Source: JBEKIK01 sp050013075
GTDB taxonomy: Bacteria > Planctomycetota > Planctomycetia > Pirellulales > Thermoguttaceae
Assembly (NCBI GenBank): GCA_050013075.1
Contig: JBEKFZ010000003.1
Location: 37,851 to 101,850, forward strand
DNA: 64,000 bases
Reading direction: 5' to 3'
The translations under genes were made by a program, and so were the position numbers. Shown in pieces: positions 52,309 to 62,256 of the stretch; the stretch's first letter is position 1; each line of letters starts with the position of its first letter. Under the pieces are notes generated by a model, which was given only the letters and a program-made list of their open reading frames with translations, was not told the origin of the DNA and ran no database searches.

Positions 52309-54240
52309 CTATTTCTTCTTCCGCAGTGCATGGATCACCGCTTCCAGCACTCCTTTCGCATCGTGGCGGAGCGCTTCGCCGGCTTGCAAAGTAGCGCCGT
52401 AATGGACGCTTTCGCAATTTTCCAGGAATCGGCCGGCGCGGCGCAATACTTCGCCATCGATGCCCAGCGATTCCAATTGCCGGCAGGCCTCGGCCGGCGT
52501 CATGCCCGCCCCAGGGGCGTTGGTCCAATCGGCCACCAGATCGACCAACGCCGATTCCAACTGATCCGCGCCTTCGCGCACCCGGCCGGCCGACAATTCC
52601 TTTGTTGCCTTGTTTAGCGAGCGGCGGGCCTTGCCGGGCGCACGGCGCCGACGCTGCCGGACGGTATCACCGCTTAAGCGACGCAGGCGGACCACGGCCA
52701 AGGCCAAGCAGGCGTACAATCCGGCCAGTCCGCCCAAGACGGCCAACCACCGCTCGGGCCGGATCGATTCGTCGGTCAATTGGCCCGGATCGGTGACGTT
52801 TGCGAAAATCCCTTCCTGCCGCGTCTCCAATTCCTTATCCGGAGACTTCAGTCCGCTGGGCGAGGCGATAATGTCGCGCCCGGCGAGTTTGTCGGCCTTT
52901 TCGATGTCGATGGAAATTGGCTGTGAGGCGATTGTGACGTATTTTTCATCCTGCACGTCGAAATACGAAACCACAACGGGCGGAAATTCCTTGATGCCCG
53001 CCTCCAGCGGACGCAAACTGCATGTAAACTGCCGCTGGTCGCCCTTGGTTTGCTCGGTGGGTTCGTAGATTTTGAAATTATTGGCTATCTGGGGGATTTT
53101 TGATAGATCGGGCATTGTGGCCCTGTCCAAGCTCCCCTGTCCGCTGAGCGTCAAGGTCAATGTCATCGGATCGCCCGTCCTCGCCTTTCGCGGCGCAAGA
53201 TCGGCGTCGAATTGGAAACGGCCGATTGCGCCAATGTATGTTTCCGGCCGGCCTTCCTCGGGAACGTCCTTGATCTTGACTGTTAAGGCCTTGGCCACGG
53301 CGTAGATGTCTTTGCTCTGGGCGCTGCCGGTCGAACTGATTCCAGCGGCGAAAGTCCCTTTCAGCGTGACCGGCCCGAAAGTGTACTGATCGACATTCCT
53401 GGCGACAAAAGTCCGCTTGAACTGGAACCGCCAGTAACCGGCCGTTTTGCCGGATTGGTCCATCATGCGGATTTTTTGCGGTTCGGGTATGAACGCCATA
53501 CGCCGCTCATTGAAAAGGGAGAATACCGAATTGCTGCCGATGTTGTTAATGGCGAATCCTGCTCCGCGACTATTCTGCAAAAGTCCAAGCAAACGCTGCC
53601 AATTTTCCTTTGGCTTCAAGCCGTCGGGCAGGTGTTCGTCGTCGATCCAGGGGATTTGCAGTTCCGGCGGGGAGGTTTGCACGGCCACCGGATTATCGCT
53701 GGCGTAAGGCTCTGGCAATTCTTTCACAGATATGGAAAGAGTTACCGTGAACGGCACAAGCGGATAAACCGAATTCGGCTCGGCCGTAATTTCCATGCGC
53801 ACGACGTCCTGGTCCTGCGGGGCGGTGACGAAGAGCGACATTTCTTTGCCGACGAGTTTTTGGCCGTCGACCTCGGCCGTGGGGGCGGGAATAGTCAAGC
53901 TTCCAGTCCGCTTAGGCGTCAAGCGGTAGTTGTATTGACGGCCGCGGCGAACGATGTCCGTGCGCTGACCATTGATAATGGTAACCATAGTTGAATTGAG
54001 CGTTTGTTCGCCCACGGGGACGACAAGAAAATCGTCAAAACCCGACAGATCGGGCTGCCGCGGGTTTTCAACGTTATTTAGCGTGATGCGGTACAGGACC
54101 GACTCGCCTTCGTAGATGCGGTTTCGATCCATTTCGACGATTAGCTCCGGCTTTTCGCCGGCAGCCCGACACGCCGCCGCCGACCAAGCCACTGCCAGCG
54201 CTGCAATGAGTATTCGCATTGAAATGGTTCTTTGCCGCAT
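52309..54240 (-). CDS. batD: BatD-like oxygen-tolerance/aerotolerance family protein
   Basis: About 643 residues with a signal peptide (RILIAALAVAWSAAACRA), a large periplasmic region of beta-sandwich modules and a C-terminal membrane segment near WLAVLGGLAGLYACLALAV followed by a cytoplasmic tail. The opening of the mature part, VEMDRNRIYEGESVLYRITL, and the PKRTGSLTIPAPTAEVDGQK block are typical of BatD. ATG 54240 or 54219 is plausible; the frame is open further up, but that part encodes repeat DNA. The stop codon falls at the edge of a CAGTGGG-type repeat. Bat proteins are thought to form an inner-membrane complex with the VWA proteins. Confidence 0.83.
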   Translation of the reverse strand: MRQRTISMRILIAALAVAWSAAACRAAGEKPELIVEMDRNRIYEGESVLYRITLNNVENPRQPDLSGFDDFLVVPVGEQTLNSTMVTIINGQRTDIVRRGRQYNYRLTPKRTGSLTIPAPTAEVDGQKLVGKEMSLFVTAPQDQDVVRMEITAEPNSVYPLVPFTVTLSISVKELPEPYASDNPVAVQTSPPELQIPWIDDEHLPDGLKPKENWQRLLGLLQNSRGAGFAINNIGSNSVFSLFNERRMAFIPEPQKIRMMDQSGKTAGYWRFQFKRTFVARNVDQYTFGPVTLKGTFAAGISSTGSAQSKDIYAVAKALTVKIKDVPEEGRPETYIGAIGRFQFDADLAPRKARTGDPMTLTLTLSGQGSLDRATMPDLSKIPQIANNFKIYEPTEQTKGDQRQFTCSLRPLEAGIKEFPPVVVSYFDVQDEKYVTIASQPISIDIEKADKLAGRDIIASPSGLKSPDKELETRQEGIFANVTDPGQLTDESIRPERWLAVLGGLAGLYACLALAVVRLRRLSGDTVRQRRRRAPGKARRSLNKATKELSAGRVREGADQLESALVDLVADWTNAPGAGMTPAEACRQLESLGIDGEVLRRAGRFLENCESVHYGATLQAGEALRHDAKGVLEAVIHALRKKK

Positions 54241-54259
54241 GTTAATCATTATATTTTTT

Positions 54260-54331
54260 ACGCGAAAACACGAAAATACGAAATCACAAAAACATGAACA
54301 TTCCCTCGTTCCCAGGCTCTGCCAGGGAACG
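54260..54331. repeat. CACGAAAA-type tandem units plus CGTTCCC palindrome
   Basis: 54260-54298 holds degenerate units of the ACACGAAAA kind. 54307-54331 is an imperfect palindrome with arms CGTTCCC and GGGAACG. Both lie between batC and batD. Confidence 0.65.
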
Positions 54332-54341
54332 GCCAACTCCG

Positions 54342-56201
54342 TTACCAATCCTTTTCCACCTTTTCCGGCCGATACAGGTAATCTTCCAGCGTCTTTTCCA
54401 GTTCACGGTGTTGATCTTGTCTTTCTCGGGCCTTGTGCAACACCGCCTCGGCCTGCTGCTTGCTTAGATCGCGCTTATTTTGCTGCTGTTTGTCTTGTTG
54501 CCGTTGGTTTTTCGCTTCGTCCTTTTTTTGCTGATCTTGTTTGGTCTGGTCTTGTTTTCCCCGGTCCTTTTTTTCTTGATCCTTCTGCTGCTGATCTTTT
54601 TTTTCTTGATCTTTTTTTTCTTGATCCTTTTTTTCTTGGTCCTTTTTTTCTTGGTCTTTTTTCTCTTGCTCTTTTTTCTCCTGATCCTTTTTGTCTTGCT
54701 CTTTTTTCTCTTGCTCTTGCTGCTGTTGTTTAGGCAGCATGTCTTTGAGCAGTTTGAGCGCTTCCTGCTGTTTTGGCAAGGCCTCGTTGGGTTTATCCTC
54801 TTCCAGGAGCGAGGCAGCTTCGTCGGCCAGTCTTTCCACCTTGGGGGCAGATTGCACGCCCAATTGCAGAGCCTCTTTTAAATCCCGGCGTTGCTCGTCC
54901 GCCTTTAACTGCTCGTCCGAACCGGATTGATCTTTTTCCGGCATGGGAGTGGCGTTAGCGGCGGGCGTTGAAGAGGTCGCGGATTGCGTCTGAGATGTTT
55001 GGGGCGCCTGGTTGGCGGCCGGGGTCGCATCGAGTTGCTCCAATTCCCGGCGGGCCTTGGCCGGGAGAATCCGTCCGTACCGGGCGATAAAGCGCTGGTT
55101 CCAGGCGGCCTCGTTGCCGTCGAACCGCACCTGGGATTGCTGCGGCTGAGCCTGTTTGGCCGAAGCGTTTTGCTCGTCCGATTTTTCATGCTTTTCCGCG
55201 CCGGGCGATTGGTCGATCAATTCCTCTTGACGTTTGATTCCACGCTCAACCAGGCCGGCGTACGGGGCGACGGCCATGTAGATCTGGTCGATTGTTTCCA
55301 CTGCCTGGGATTGCGACTTGGCGGCCTCGGGCAACGATCCGCCGGCAATCGAATCGGCCGCCTTGCTCATCGACACTCGGATTTCGTCGGCCAGGCTGCT
55401 GAGGACTTCAATCGCTTTTTGCACGTCTGCGCCGGGCGAGGCTGCTTGGTTCGCGCCGGCCTGTTGGGGCGGAGCGGACAAGGCCGTGACAATCTTGTCT
55501 TTCAACGGCTGGATCTCCTCGGCCAACGTGCGCTGGGCGTTCTCGGCCGCGCGGATCGCCTCGCGCTGCCGCGGCGAAGGTTTTGCTTCACCCAGTTCTT
55601 TATCCACTTGCATCAAAGAGCGTTGTTCGGTTTCCAACCATTCCAGGTATTGCAAAAGGTTCATGGCGTCCCGGCGTTTTTGCCGGTCGCGCTTTTGCCA
55701 CACGTCCTGGATATGTTTGATCCACAGGCGCAGGGTTTCAAGATTGTATCGGGCGTCGGAATTATCATTGTCCATGCTCAAGGCATCGCGATAATGCCTG
55801 GCCGCTTGGATCAAGGACTCCAGCGCGGCGGCGCGGGCGTCGCCTTCGGCCTCTTCGGGTTTATCGCCCAGTTTTGTTTTGGCCCTGGCTACCGCCACGC
55901 CGCCAAGGTTGTAGTTTGCCAGCGCGGCCAACTTGTGATCCGAGGCGGCGGCCGCTTTTTGGAACTGCTCGACGGCCTTGTCGAATTCTCCGCCGGCCGC
56001 GTACGCGCAGCCGCGATCAAAGGCGATCTTCAGTTCGTTGGGCAGCGCATCGTCGGCCGCGGAAAAGGCCTCGGTCGCGGCCTTGAAATCGCCGCCTCGG
56101 AAGTTGGCCATCCCCTCGCGCACTTTATCGGCCGCCTCGCCGGAGCCGGCGAAAAGCGACGTGGATATCGATAAAAACACAGCGAGTACTAAAATTACCA
56201 T
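54342..56201 (-). CDS. batC: BatC-like TPR protein with low-complexity Lys/Gln/Glu/Asp-rich tail
   Basis: About 619 residues. A signal peptide (MVILVLAVFLSISTSLFAG) is followed by TPR units (REGMANFRGGDFKAATEAFS, FDRGCAYAAGGEFDKAVEQF, RHYRDALSMDNDNSDARYNL), a helical middle, and a tail built on EKKDQ pentads, ending DQHRELEKTLEDYLYRPEKV. ATG 56201 is chosen: it starts the signal peptide and is preceded by GAGGGG seven bases upstream, which is itself part of a palindromic repeat. Upstream in-frame codons translate repeat DNA. The partner genes batA/batB lie just upstream on this strand. Confidence 0.8.
   Translation of the reverse strand: MVILVLAVFLSISTSLFAGSGEAADKVREGMANFRGGDFKAATEAFSAADDALPNELKIAFDRGCAYAAGGEFDKAVEQFQKAAAASDHKLAALANYNLGGVAVARAKTKLGDKPEEAEGDARAAALESLIQAARHYRDALSMDNDNSDARYNLETLRLWIKHIQDVWQKRDRQKRRDAMNLLQYLEWLETEQRSLMQVDKELGEAKPSPRQREAIRAAENAQRTLAEEIQPLKDKIVTALSAPPQQAGANQAASPGADVQKAIEVLSSLADEIRVSMSKAADSIAGGSLPEAAKSQSQAVETIDQIYMAVAPYAGLVERGIKRQEELIDQSPGAEKHEKSDEQNASAKQAQPQQSQVRFDGNEAAWNQRFIARYGRILPAKARRELEQLDATPAANQAPQTSQTQSATSSTPAANATPMPEKDQSGSDEQLKADEQRRDLKEALQLGVQSAPKVERLADEAASLLEEDKPNEALPKQQEALKLLKDMLPKQQQQEQEKKEQDKKDQEKKEQEKKDQEKKDQEKKDQEKKDQEKKDQQQKDQEKKDRGKQDQTKQDQQKKDEAKNQRQQDKQQQNKRDLSKQQAEAVLHKARERQDQHRELEKTLEDYLYRPEKVEKDW
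54470..54730. repeat. 15-base minisatellite in the batC coding sequence
   Basis: Imperfect 15-base units encode the repeated pentad EKKDQ on the - strand, about ten in a row near 54580-54715, and degenerate to Q/K-rich sequence at both ends. Units keep the frame, so length changes would not break the gene. Confidence 0.75.
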
Positions 56202-56208
56202 CGACAGT

Positions 56209-56414
56209 CCCCTCTCCCGACCGACCTTCGGTCGGTGCCCGGAGAGGGTTAGGGTGAGGGCGTTTTGTATAAATGAATACGATATGCCGTAAGTCTTTAC
56301 CAGCCTTGCCCTCACCCCCTGCCCCTCTCCCAAAGGTAGAGGGGAGATAATCTCAGTACACACTCTAGGACGCAGCAATTTGCGATTTGCGATTTGCAAT
56401 TTACAATTTGCAAT
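56209..56414. repeat. Composite repeat: inverted CCCTCTCCC palindromes plus ATTTGCA tandem repeats
   Basis: 56209-56261 and 56309-56344 are inverted CCCTCTCCC/GGGAGAGGG-type elements around an AT-rich core that includes GTATAAA. 56375-56414 holds ATTTGCA-type 7-base units up to the batB stop. The same architecture recurs at 59591-59792. Confidence 0.75.
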
Positions 56415-57442
56415 CATTGTGTTTTGCTCCGCTGTCCGTTGGGCCGGCCGTAAATCGGAATCATTCTTTCCAGGGCCAACAGGGCTATACCCAAGCCCAG
56501 GAAGATTTGATACTGCTCGCGGAAGCGTTTTCGCTTTTGATTTTCTTCCTCGCCCCGGGCAAGGTTGGCCAGATGATCTTCATAGATCTGCCCCAAATCG
56601 TAGGCTTTGGTGCCGGCTTGAATATTTGCCCCGCCGGTGGCCGTGGCAATCTGATTTAGCAAGCCCTGATCCGTTTTCGACCAATGCTCCTTATTATCGT
56701 CCTCTTTTAAATATGTCAGTCCGCCGGAGTCGCCGCGCAGGGGAATGCGAGCGCCTTCGGCGGAATCGCCCAATCCGACGGTAAAGATTTTAATGCCCTT
56801 TTCGGCGGCCTGTTTGGCGGCTTCCAGGGCGTAGGATTCCTGGTCCTCACCGTCGGTCAGTAGCACTATAATCTGGTCGTGGTCGGCCTTGGGCGGCATG
56901 GCCTCGATGGCTTTGCGGATGGCGTCGCCGATGAGCGTGCCGCCGCGGGGCGCGCTGCGGGTGTCAATTTCGTCGAGCACCGTGCGAAAGAAACCGTCGT
57001 CGGTCGTAAGCGGGACCTTGATTACCGGTTTTCCGGCGAATGCGATCAGTCCCACGTGGTCGCCGGAAAGTTTTTTCAACAGGTCGCGGATATCGGATTT
57101 CGCCCGTCCCAGCCGGTTGGGCGCCACGTCTTCGGCCAGCATGGAATTGGAAACGTCCAGGCAGATAAAGCAGTCCACGCCGCGCTGGACGACTTTCTCG
57201 AAATATACCCCGAACCGCGGCCTGGAGCAGGCCGTGATGATCGCCGCCAGACCTAATAACGCGAACGTTCCCTTGATCCACGGGCGCGTGCCCACAAGCG
57301 GCGGCATCAGCCGGGCGAGCATCGATGATTGGACAAACCGCCTTGCCGCCGCAGCCCGCTTGCGCTGGGCATAAACAATCAGCCCTGCAAGGAGCGGCAG
57401 AATCCACAGAAATAACAACATCGCGGGACGGTCGAAGATCAT
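56414..57442 (-). CDS. batB: BatB-like VWA-domain membrane protein
   Basis: A 342-residue protein: two N-terminal membrane helices (LLFLWILPLLAGLIVYA and FALLGLAAIITA), a VWA domain with an intact MIDAS (DVSNSM, Asp96; TLIGDAIRKAIEAMP; LTDGEDQES), and a C-terminal membrane helix IFLGLGIALLALERMIPIYG. This is the BatA/BatB layout. No Shine-Dalgarno sequence precedes ATG 57442. The stop lies right at the edge of a tandem repeat. Confidence 0.87.
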   Translation of the reverse strand: MIFDRPAMLLFLWILPLLAGLIVYAQRKRAAAARRFVQSSMLARLMPPLVGTRPWIKGTFALLGLAAIITACSRPRFGVYFEKVVQRGVDCFICLDVSNSMLAEDVAPNRLGRAKSDIRDLLKKLSGDHVGLIAFAGKPVIKVPLTTDDGFFRTVLDEIDTRSAPRGGTLIGDAIRKAIEAMPPKADHDQIIVLLTDGEDQESYALEAAKQAAEKGIKIFTVGLGDSAEGARIPLRGDSGGLTYLKEDDNKEHWSKTDQGLLNQIATATGGANIQAGTKAYDLGQIYEDHLANLARGEEENQKRKRFREQYQIFLGLGIALLALERMIPIYGRPNGQRSKTQ

Positions 57443-57455
57443 GGGGAGTATTTTT

Positions 57456-57490
57456 AGTTATCAGTTATCAGTTTTCAGTTATCAGTTTTA
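57456..57490. repeat. 7-base tandem repeat, TTATCAG type
   Basis: About five units of AGTTATC/AGTTTTC between batA and batB. No gene covers most of it. Confidence 0.8.
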
Positions 57491-57495
57491 AGTGT

Positions 57496-58566
57496 TTACG
57501 GCAACGATCTAAACCTTGTGCATGCCAGTACCATTTCCAACAGCACCAAACCCAAGCCCGGAAATAAGGCGTACGAAAACAGTTCGCGATATTCGGTGTA
57601 TAGGCGGCCTTCGGTCGTTGTTTTTTCCAATTTATCGATATCGGCGTAGATTTTCCTAAGTTTTTCCGTATCTTGGGCGTTGTAGTATTTCCCGCCGGTG
57701 GCGTCGGCGATCATTTTCAGGGCCTTTTCGTCGATCTGGACCATGACAGATTGCAAAACCGTGCGACCGAATGGGTCTTCTACCGGCATTGGAACAGGCC
57801 CTGTAGTTCCGATCCCGATGGTATAGATTTTAATACCGTAGGCCTTTGCCGCTTGGACCGCCTCGACTGGATCGACCACCCCGGCGTTGCTCTCGCCGTC
57901 GCTTAACAAGATAATGATTTTGCTCTTGGCTTTAATGGGTTTTAGGCGTTCGACGGCCGTTGCCAGGGCGTCGCCGATGGCGGTCATTTGCTCTTCCTGT
58001 AGCAGCCGTGCGTTGATTATATTTCCCCGCGAATCTACGATCGGCTCGGGAATTTTCACGGTATCGAGCAATTGCAGCAGCGCCCCGTGATCGAAGGTCA
58101 GCGGGCATTTTGTTTCCACAAACCCGCCGAAATCTATAAGTCCGATCAAATCGTCCGGTCGGCCGGCCAATCCGCCTTCGCCGCTGACAAAATCCCGAAA
58201 GACATTTTTCACCACCGCCAGCCGGGATGCGCGTTTGTTATCGAGTTCAAAATCCAAGGCCCGCATCGAGCCGGATCGATCCACGACCATCTCGATGGCG
58301 ATGGCGTCGGTCCGGATGCGGAATTCCTCTTTGCCGTGTTGCGGCCGGGCCAAAGCGATGACCATAAGCGCCAATCCAGCGAGAAAAACCCAAGGCAAAA
58401 ATCGTTTTACCCGTTGTGCCCAAGTGACAGGCAGATTTTTCAGGAGTTCCACGCTGGAATACAATACCGCGATGCGTTGCCGGCGGCGGAGCGTCCACAG
58501 CCCCGCGGCGGTCAGGGGGATCAAAAGCAACAACCAAAGCGGATCCTGAAAGCGAAATCCCATCAT
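57496..58566 (-). CDS. batA: BatA-like VWA-domain membrane protein
   Basis: A 356-residue protein with N-terminal helix FQDPLWLLLLIPLTAAGLW, a second helix near residue 60, a VWA domain with MIDAS DRSGSM (Asp96), TAIGDALATAVERLKP and LLSDGESNAGV, and a C-terminal helix. ATG 58566 (or the adjacent ATG 58563) overlaps the stop of the upstream gene and has GGGAGGCGG upstream. The frame stays open far upstream in the antisense-like sense of codon composition, but that part overlaps the preceding gene. BatA and BatB probably pair in the membrane. Confidence 0.88.
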   Translation of the reverse strand: MMGFRFQDPLWLLLLIPLTAAGLWTLRRRQRIAVLYSSVELLKNLPVTWAQRVKRFLPWVFLAGLALMVIALARPQHGKEEFRIRTDAIAIEMVVDRSGSMRALDFELDNKRASRLAVVKNVFRDFVSGEGGLAGRPDDLIGLIDFGGFVETKCPLTFDHGALLQLLDTVKIPEPIVDSRGNIINARLLQEEQMTAIGDALATAVERLKPIKAKSKIIILLSDGESNAGVVDPVEAVQAAKAYGIKIYTIGIGTTGPVPMPVEDPFGRTVLQSVMVQIDEKALKMIADATGGKYYNAQDTEKLRKIYADIDKLEKTTTEGRLYTEYRELFSYALFPGLGLVLLEMVLACTRFRSLP

Positions 58567-59594
58567 ACCGCCGCCTCCCGCGTCTGACGCGCCGGTTCCT
58601 GAGGTTTCAGGCCGATGAAAATTTTGGCCCTGGAAAAACTCTCTTCGACATCTTCTTGCCGCGGACGGTAAGCGGCGAATTTCACCAAATCGGCCGACTC
58701 CAAAAAATTCCGCAGCCGCTCGTTCATATCGCGGTGGAAGGTGTTCGCCCGGCTGATTTCGCGCAAGAATTCCTCGGTGGTTTGCTCGGGGGCGCGGATG
58801 CCGGTGGTCCGCTCGATATAACGCCGCACCACGGCCGTCAGTTCCACGTAGAATTGCACCACGTCGGTTTTGGCCAGGCGGGATTGGGCCAGTTTTTCCA
58901 GTTCCAAGCGGGCCAATTCCTCGGGCGAAAGAATTACGGCCATCACGGCCTTCGCTCGTTTTTTGAGGCGCCACAGCCACCAACCAATAATCGCTGAGAC
59001 TACACAGACGATGATTATCAACCAGACAAAAACCGATGCCGATGAAGGCAAAGCCAACGGATCGGCCGAGGGACGGAGATTCGCCAGCGATCCAGCGGCG
59101 TCGCCCACCATCGACGAGATTTCGACCGTCAGGGCTTCGGTCTGAATTGTGTGGGTTTTTTCATCGCCGTTGGGCCTTAAATCGGTGAATGTGATGCTGA
59201 TCGGATCGATCAGCAGGCGGCCGGTGGCGATCGGCTCCAGGGTATAGACTTGCTGAACGATCTCCCGGCCGTTGCGTGTTTTAGGCATCGGCTCGTGAAA
59301 ATCGCGGACCAAGAAACTTCCCATCGATGCCCCAAAAGGCGGCTTTTCGATCTGTACGCCTTGTTCGTATTCGATAGTCAACGTCAGAACCGGCTCGTCC
59401 GAAAGCCTTGCCTTGGCCGGCTGAACCTCGGCAGTGACCTTGACCGGCCCGCGCTGGGCTTCCGAACGGGCGGGATTCTTCTGGGGCGAAGACGGTTGGG
59501 CATTCTCCGATTTATGCGTGCATCCCGCGGCAAAGAGAAATAATGAGATTACCGCCGCCGCGACGACCAACTGCCGGCGGTTCGCGCTCCGCAA
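58563..59594 (-). CDS. Lipoprotein/membrane protein of the moxR-bat operon (DUF4381/BatD-like organisation)
   Basis: About 343 residues. RRQLVVAAAVISLFLFAAGC gives a lipoprotein signal with Cys at the lipobox, then a periplasmic beta domain (VKVTAEVQPAKARLSDEPVL), a membrane helix FVWLIIIVCVVSAIIGWWLW and a cytoplasmic helical tail with VVQFYVELTAVVRRYIERTT. This is the usual third protein between DUF58 and batA. TTG 59594 is the most economical start, but it lies in an ATTTGCA repeat and lacks a Shine-Dalgarno sequence; the frame stays open to 59804 through repeat DNA. The true start is uncertain. Confidence 0.72.
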   Translation of the reverse strand: MRSANRRQLVVAAAVISLFLFAAGCTHKSENAQPSSPQKNPARSEAQRGPVKVTAEVQPAKARLSDEPVLTLTIEYEQGVQIEKPPFGASMGSFLVRDFHEPMPKTRNGREIVQQVYTLEPIATGRLLIDPISITFTDLRPNGDEKTHTIQTEALTVEISSMVGDAAGSLANLRPSADPLALPSSASVFVWLIIIVCVVSAIIGWWLWRLKKRAKAVMAVILSPEELARLELEKLAQSRLAKTDVVQFYVELTAVVRRYIERTTGIRAPEQTTEEFLREISRANTFHRDMNERLRNFLESADLVKFAAYRPRQEDVEESFSRAKIFIGLKPQEPARQTREAAV

Positions 59595-59792
59595 TTTGCA
59601 ATTTGCAGAAGTATTGCCTGCTTCTCCCCTCTCCCTTTGGGAGAGGGGTAGGGGGTGAGGGTGTGGGAAAATCGAATAAATAAAGCAAGACTTTTTTATA
59701 CAATCAGCCCTCACCCTAACCCTCTCCCAAAGGGAGAGGGGACATTGAATCCACAATTTGCAATTTGCAATTTGCAATTTACAATTTGCAAT
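59591..59792. repeat. Composite repeat: ATTTGCA units flanking inverted CTCCCTTTGGGAG palindromes
   Basis: 59591-59608 and 59753-59792 are ATTTGCA-type units. Between them lie two inverted palindromes, about 59625-59666 and 59708-59741, around an AT-rich core containing TTTTTTATAC. The order of parts matches the element at 56209-56414. Confidence 0.8.
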
Positions 59793-59800
59793 ACTGCGCA

Positions 59801-60688
59801 TCACCGGAATCTCCTCTCGCGCATGTGGAAGAACCGGCGGAAACTTTTTTGGTAGTCCTCGTCGGTCTGAATGGCGAGTTGGTCCACGCCCGATTTTTTC
59901 AGCGTGTCTTTCAAGGCTTCGGACCTTTGCGACGAATGCGACTCGAACATCGCCCGGACTTGCGGCTGCCGGGTGTCGAGTTCCACGATCTCGCCCGTCT
60001 CGGCGTCTTTTAGCGTGATGAATCCCACGTCAAAGAGGGATTGCTCGCGGGGATCGGTCACGCTGACGGCGATCAAGTCGTGCCGCCGGTTGGCCACGGT
60101 CATGGTATGCCGAGCCGAAGGCGCCAGAAAATCGCTCATTAAAAAGACCACGGCCCGGCGTTTTTGCACCCGGTTAAGATAGTCCAGGGCGGTGGCAAGG
60201 TTGGTTTCGCGGGGCGCAGGCTGGACCGAGATTAAATGGCGGATGAGTTTAAGCAGGTTCGACTTTCCTTTGCGCGGCGGAAAATAGTCGATTACCTTGT
60301 CGCAGAAAGTGATTAGCCCCACTTTGTCGTTGTTCTTCAGCGCCGAGAACATCAGCATCGCCGCCACTTCCACGGTCAAATCCATTTTCGACTGTTTACC
60401 GGAACCGAAAACTCCCGAGGCCGAAACATCGACCAAAAGCAGCACGGTCAATTCGCGTTCCTCGCAAAAGCGTTTGATGAACGGCGTGCCGGTCCGCGCG
60501 GTGACGTTCCAGTCGATGGTGCGGATGTCGTCGCCGGGCTGGTATTCGCGGACCTCGTCGAACTCCATGCCCCGGCCGCGGAACACGCTCTTGTATTGCC
60601 CGGCCATCAGATCGTTGACCGTGCGATTGGCCACAATCTGAATGCGCTGCACCTTCTTCAAAATTTCGCTGATATTTTGTTCGGACAT
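59801..60688 (-). CDS. DUF58 domain protein
   Basis: A 295-residue protein. FRGRGMEFDEVREYQPGDDI followed by RTIDWNVTARTGTPFIKRF is the DUF58 signature. A VWA-like part follows with LLLVDVSASGVFGSGKQSK and LISVQPAPRETNLATALDYL. DUF58 proteins work with MoxR ATPases and VWA proteins in complexes often called aerotolerance or chaperone-like. It lies second in the operon after moxR. ATG 60688 has no Shine-Dalgarno sequence; upstream is repeat DNA. The C-terminus ends inside the frame of the downstream gene's extended open frame. Confidence 0.9.
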   Translation of the reverse strand: MSEQNISEILKKVQRIQIVANRTVNDLMAGQYKSVFRGRGMEFDEVREYQPGDDIRTIDWNVTARTGTPFIKRFCEERELTVLLLVDVSASGVFGSGKQSKMDLTVEVAAMLMFSALKNNDKVGLITFCDKVIDYFPPRKGKSNLLKLIRHLISVQPAPRETNLATALDYLNRVQKRRAVVFLMSDFLAPSARHTMTVANRRHDLIAVSVTDPREQSLFDVGFITLKDAETGEIVELDTRQPQVRAMFESHSSQRSEALKDTLKKSGVDQLAIQTDEDYQKSFRRFFHMRERRFR

Positions 60689-60842
60689 GGTTCAGTGGTC
60701 AGGGTTCAGGGTTCAGTGGTTAGGGGAAATGATGAAGGCCAAATGTCTAATGCCAAATCAAACGCGATTCGCCATTTATTCGTCATTCGTCATTCTGACT
60801 TCGACATTCTTTCGTCATTCATCATTCGTGCTTCGTCATTTT
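60689..60842. repeat. GGTTCAG-type and GTCATTC-type short tandem repeats
   Basis: 60689-60724 contains units of CAGGGTT and TCAGTGG. 60727-60842 is rich in ATTCGTC/GTCATTC units. Together they fill the space between moxR and the DUF58 gene; no gene is seen there. Confidence 0.7.
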
Positions 60843-60844
60843 CT

Positions 60845-61834
<990 letters not shown>

Positions 61835-62256
61835 GGAGTGTCTCCCATTTCAACGAGTTTCACGGAATACTCAGTTTATTAAATCTCGGGTAATAAATGT
61901 CGAATTTAATAGCCGGCGGATAACAGCCGCCGGCTTGATTTCGCGGATTTTCCGGCGGTCGTTGACCGCCGGCTAGCGACATTATTTATCCGACACTCAA
62001 TAGCCCCGGCAGTCGTGCCGGGTGTTTTGAAAATATTACGACATAATCCCAATCAATAATTACCTTTGTCCATTAGGTTGGTTGCCGAAAGGCCGTATTT
62101 CTTTCGCGGTTTAACTAGACTAATAAAATATCCGAAAACATACCATTGCCGCCAGCCGAATAATTGGAAATTTTGGTCCATTCCCACCCCGATGATGCCG
62201 CGAAAACTCCTGACGCGGGAACCGGGAAACAACTAAAAAATCCGGGACATGCTCGA
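61835..62256. other. Intergenic region with three hairpins between the sigma factor gene and moxR
   Basis: No gene is seen in these 422 bases. Hairpins: AGCCGGCGG (61911-61919) with CCGCCGGCT (61927-61935); CCGGCGGTC (61952-61960) with GACCGCCGG (61964-61972); CCCGGCA (62005-62011) with TGCCGGG (62016-62022). The first two share a GCCGGCGG core and look like one dispersed repeat family. They may also act as the terminator of the sigma gene. Confidence 0.6.

Noticed and set aside
54984..56174. Long open frame on the + strand inside batC
   Set aside because: The product is Gly/Arg/Leu-rich with no protein-like motif; the - strand TPR protein explains the region.
58567..58983. N-terminal extension of BatA
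   Set aside because: The frame is open but overlaps the upstream gene and reads as low-complexity Arg/Gly-rich sequence; the ATG at 58566 with GGGAGG fits the family start.
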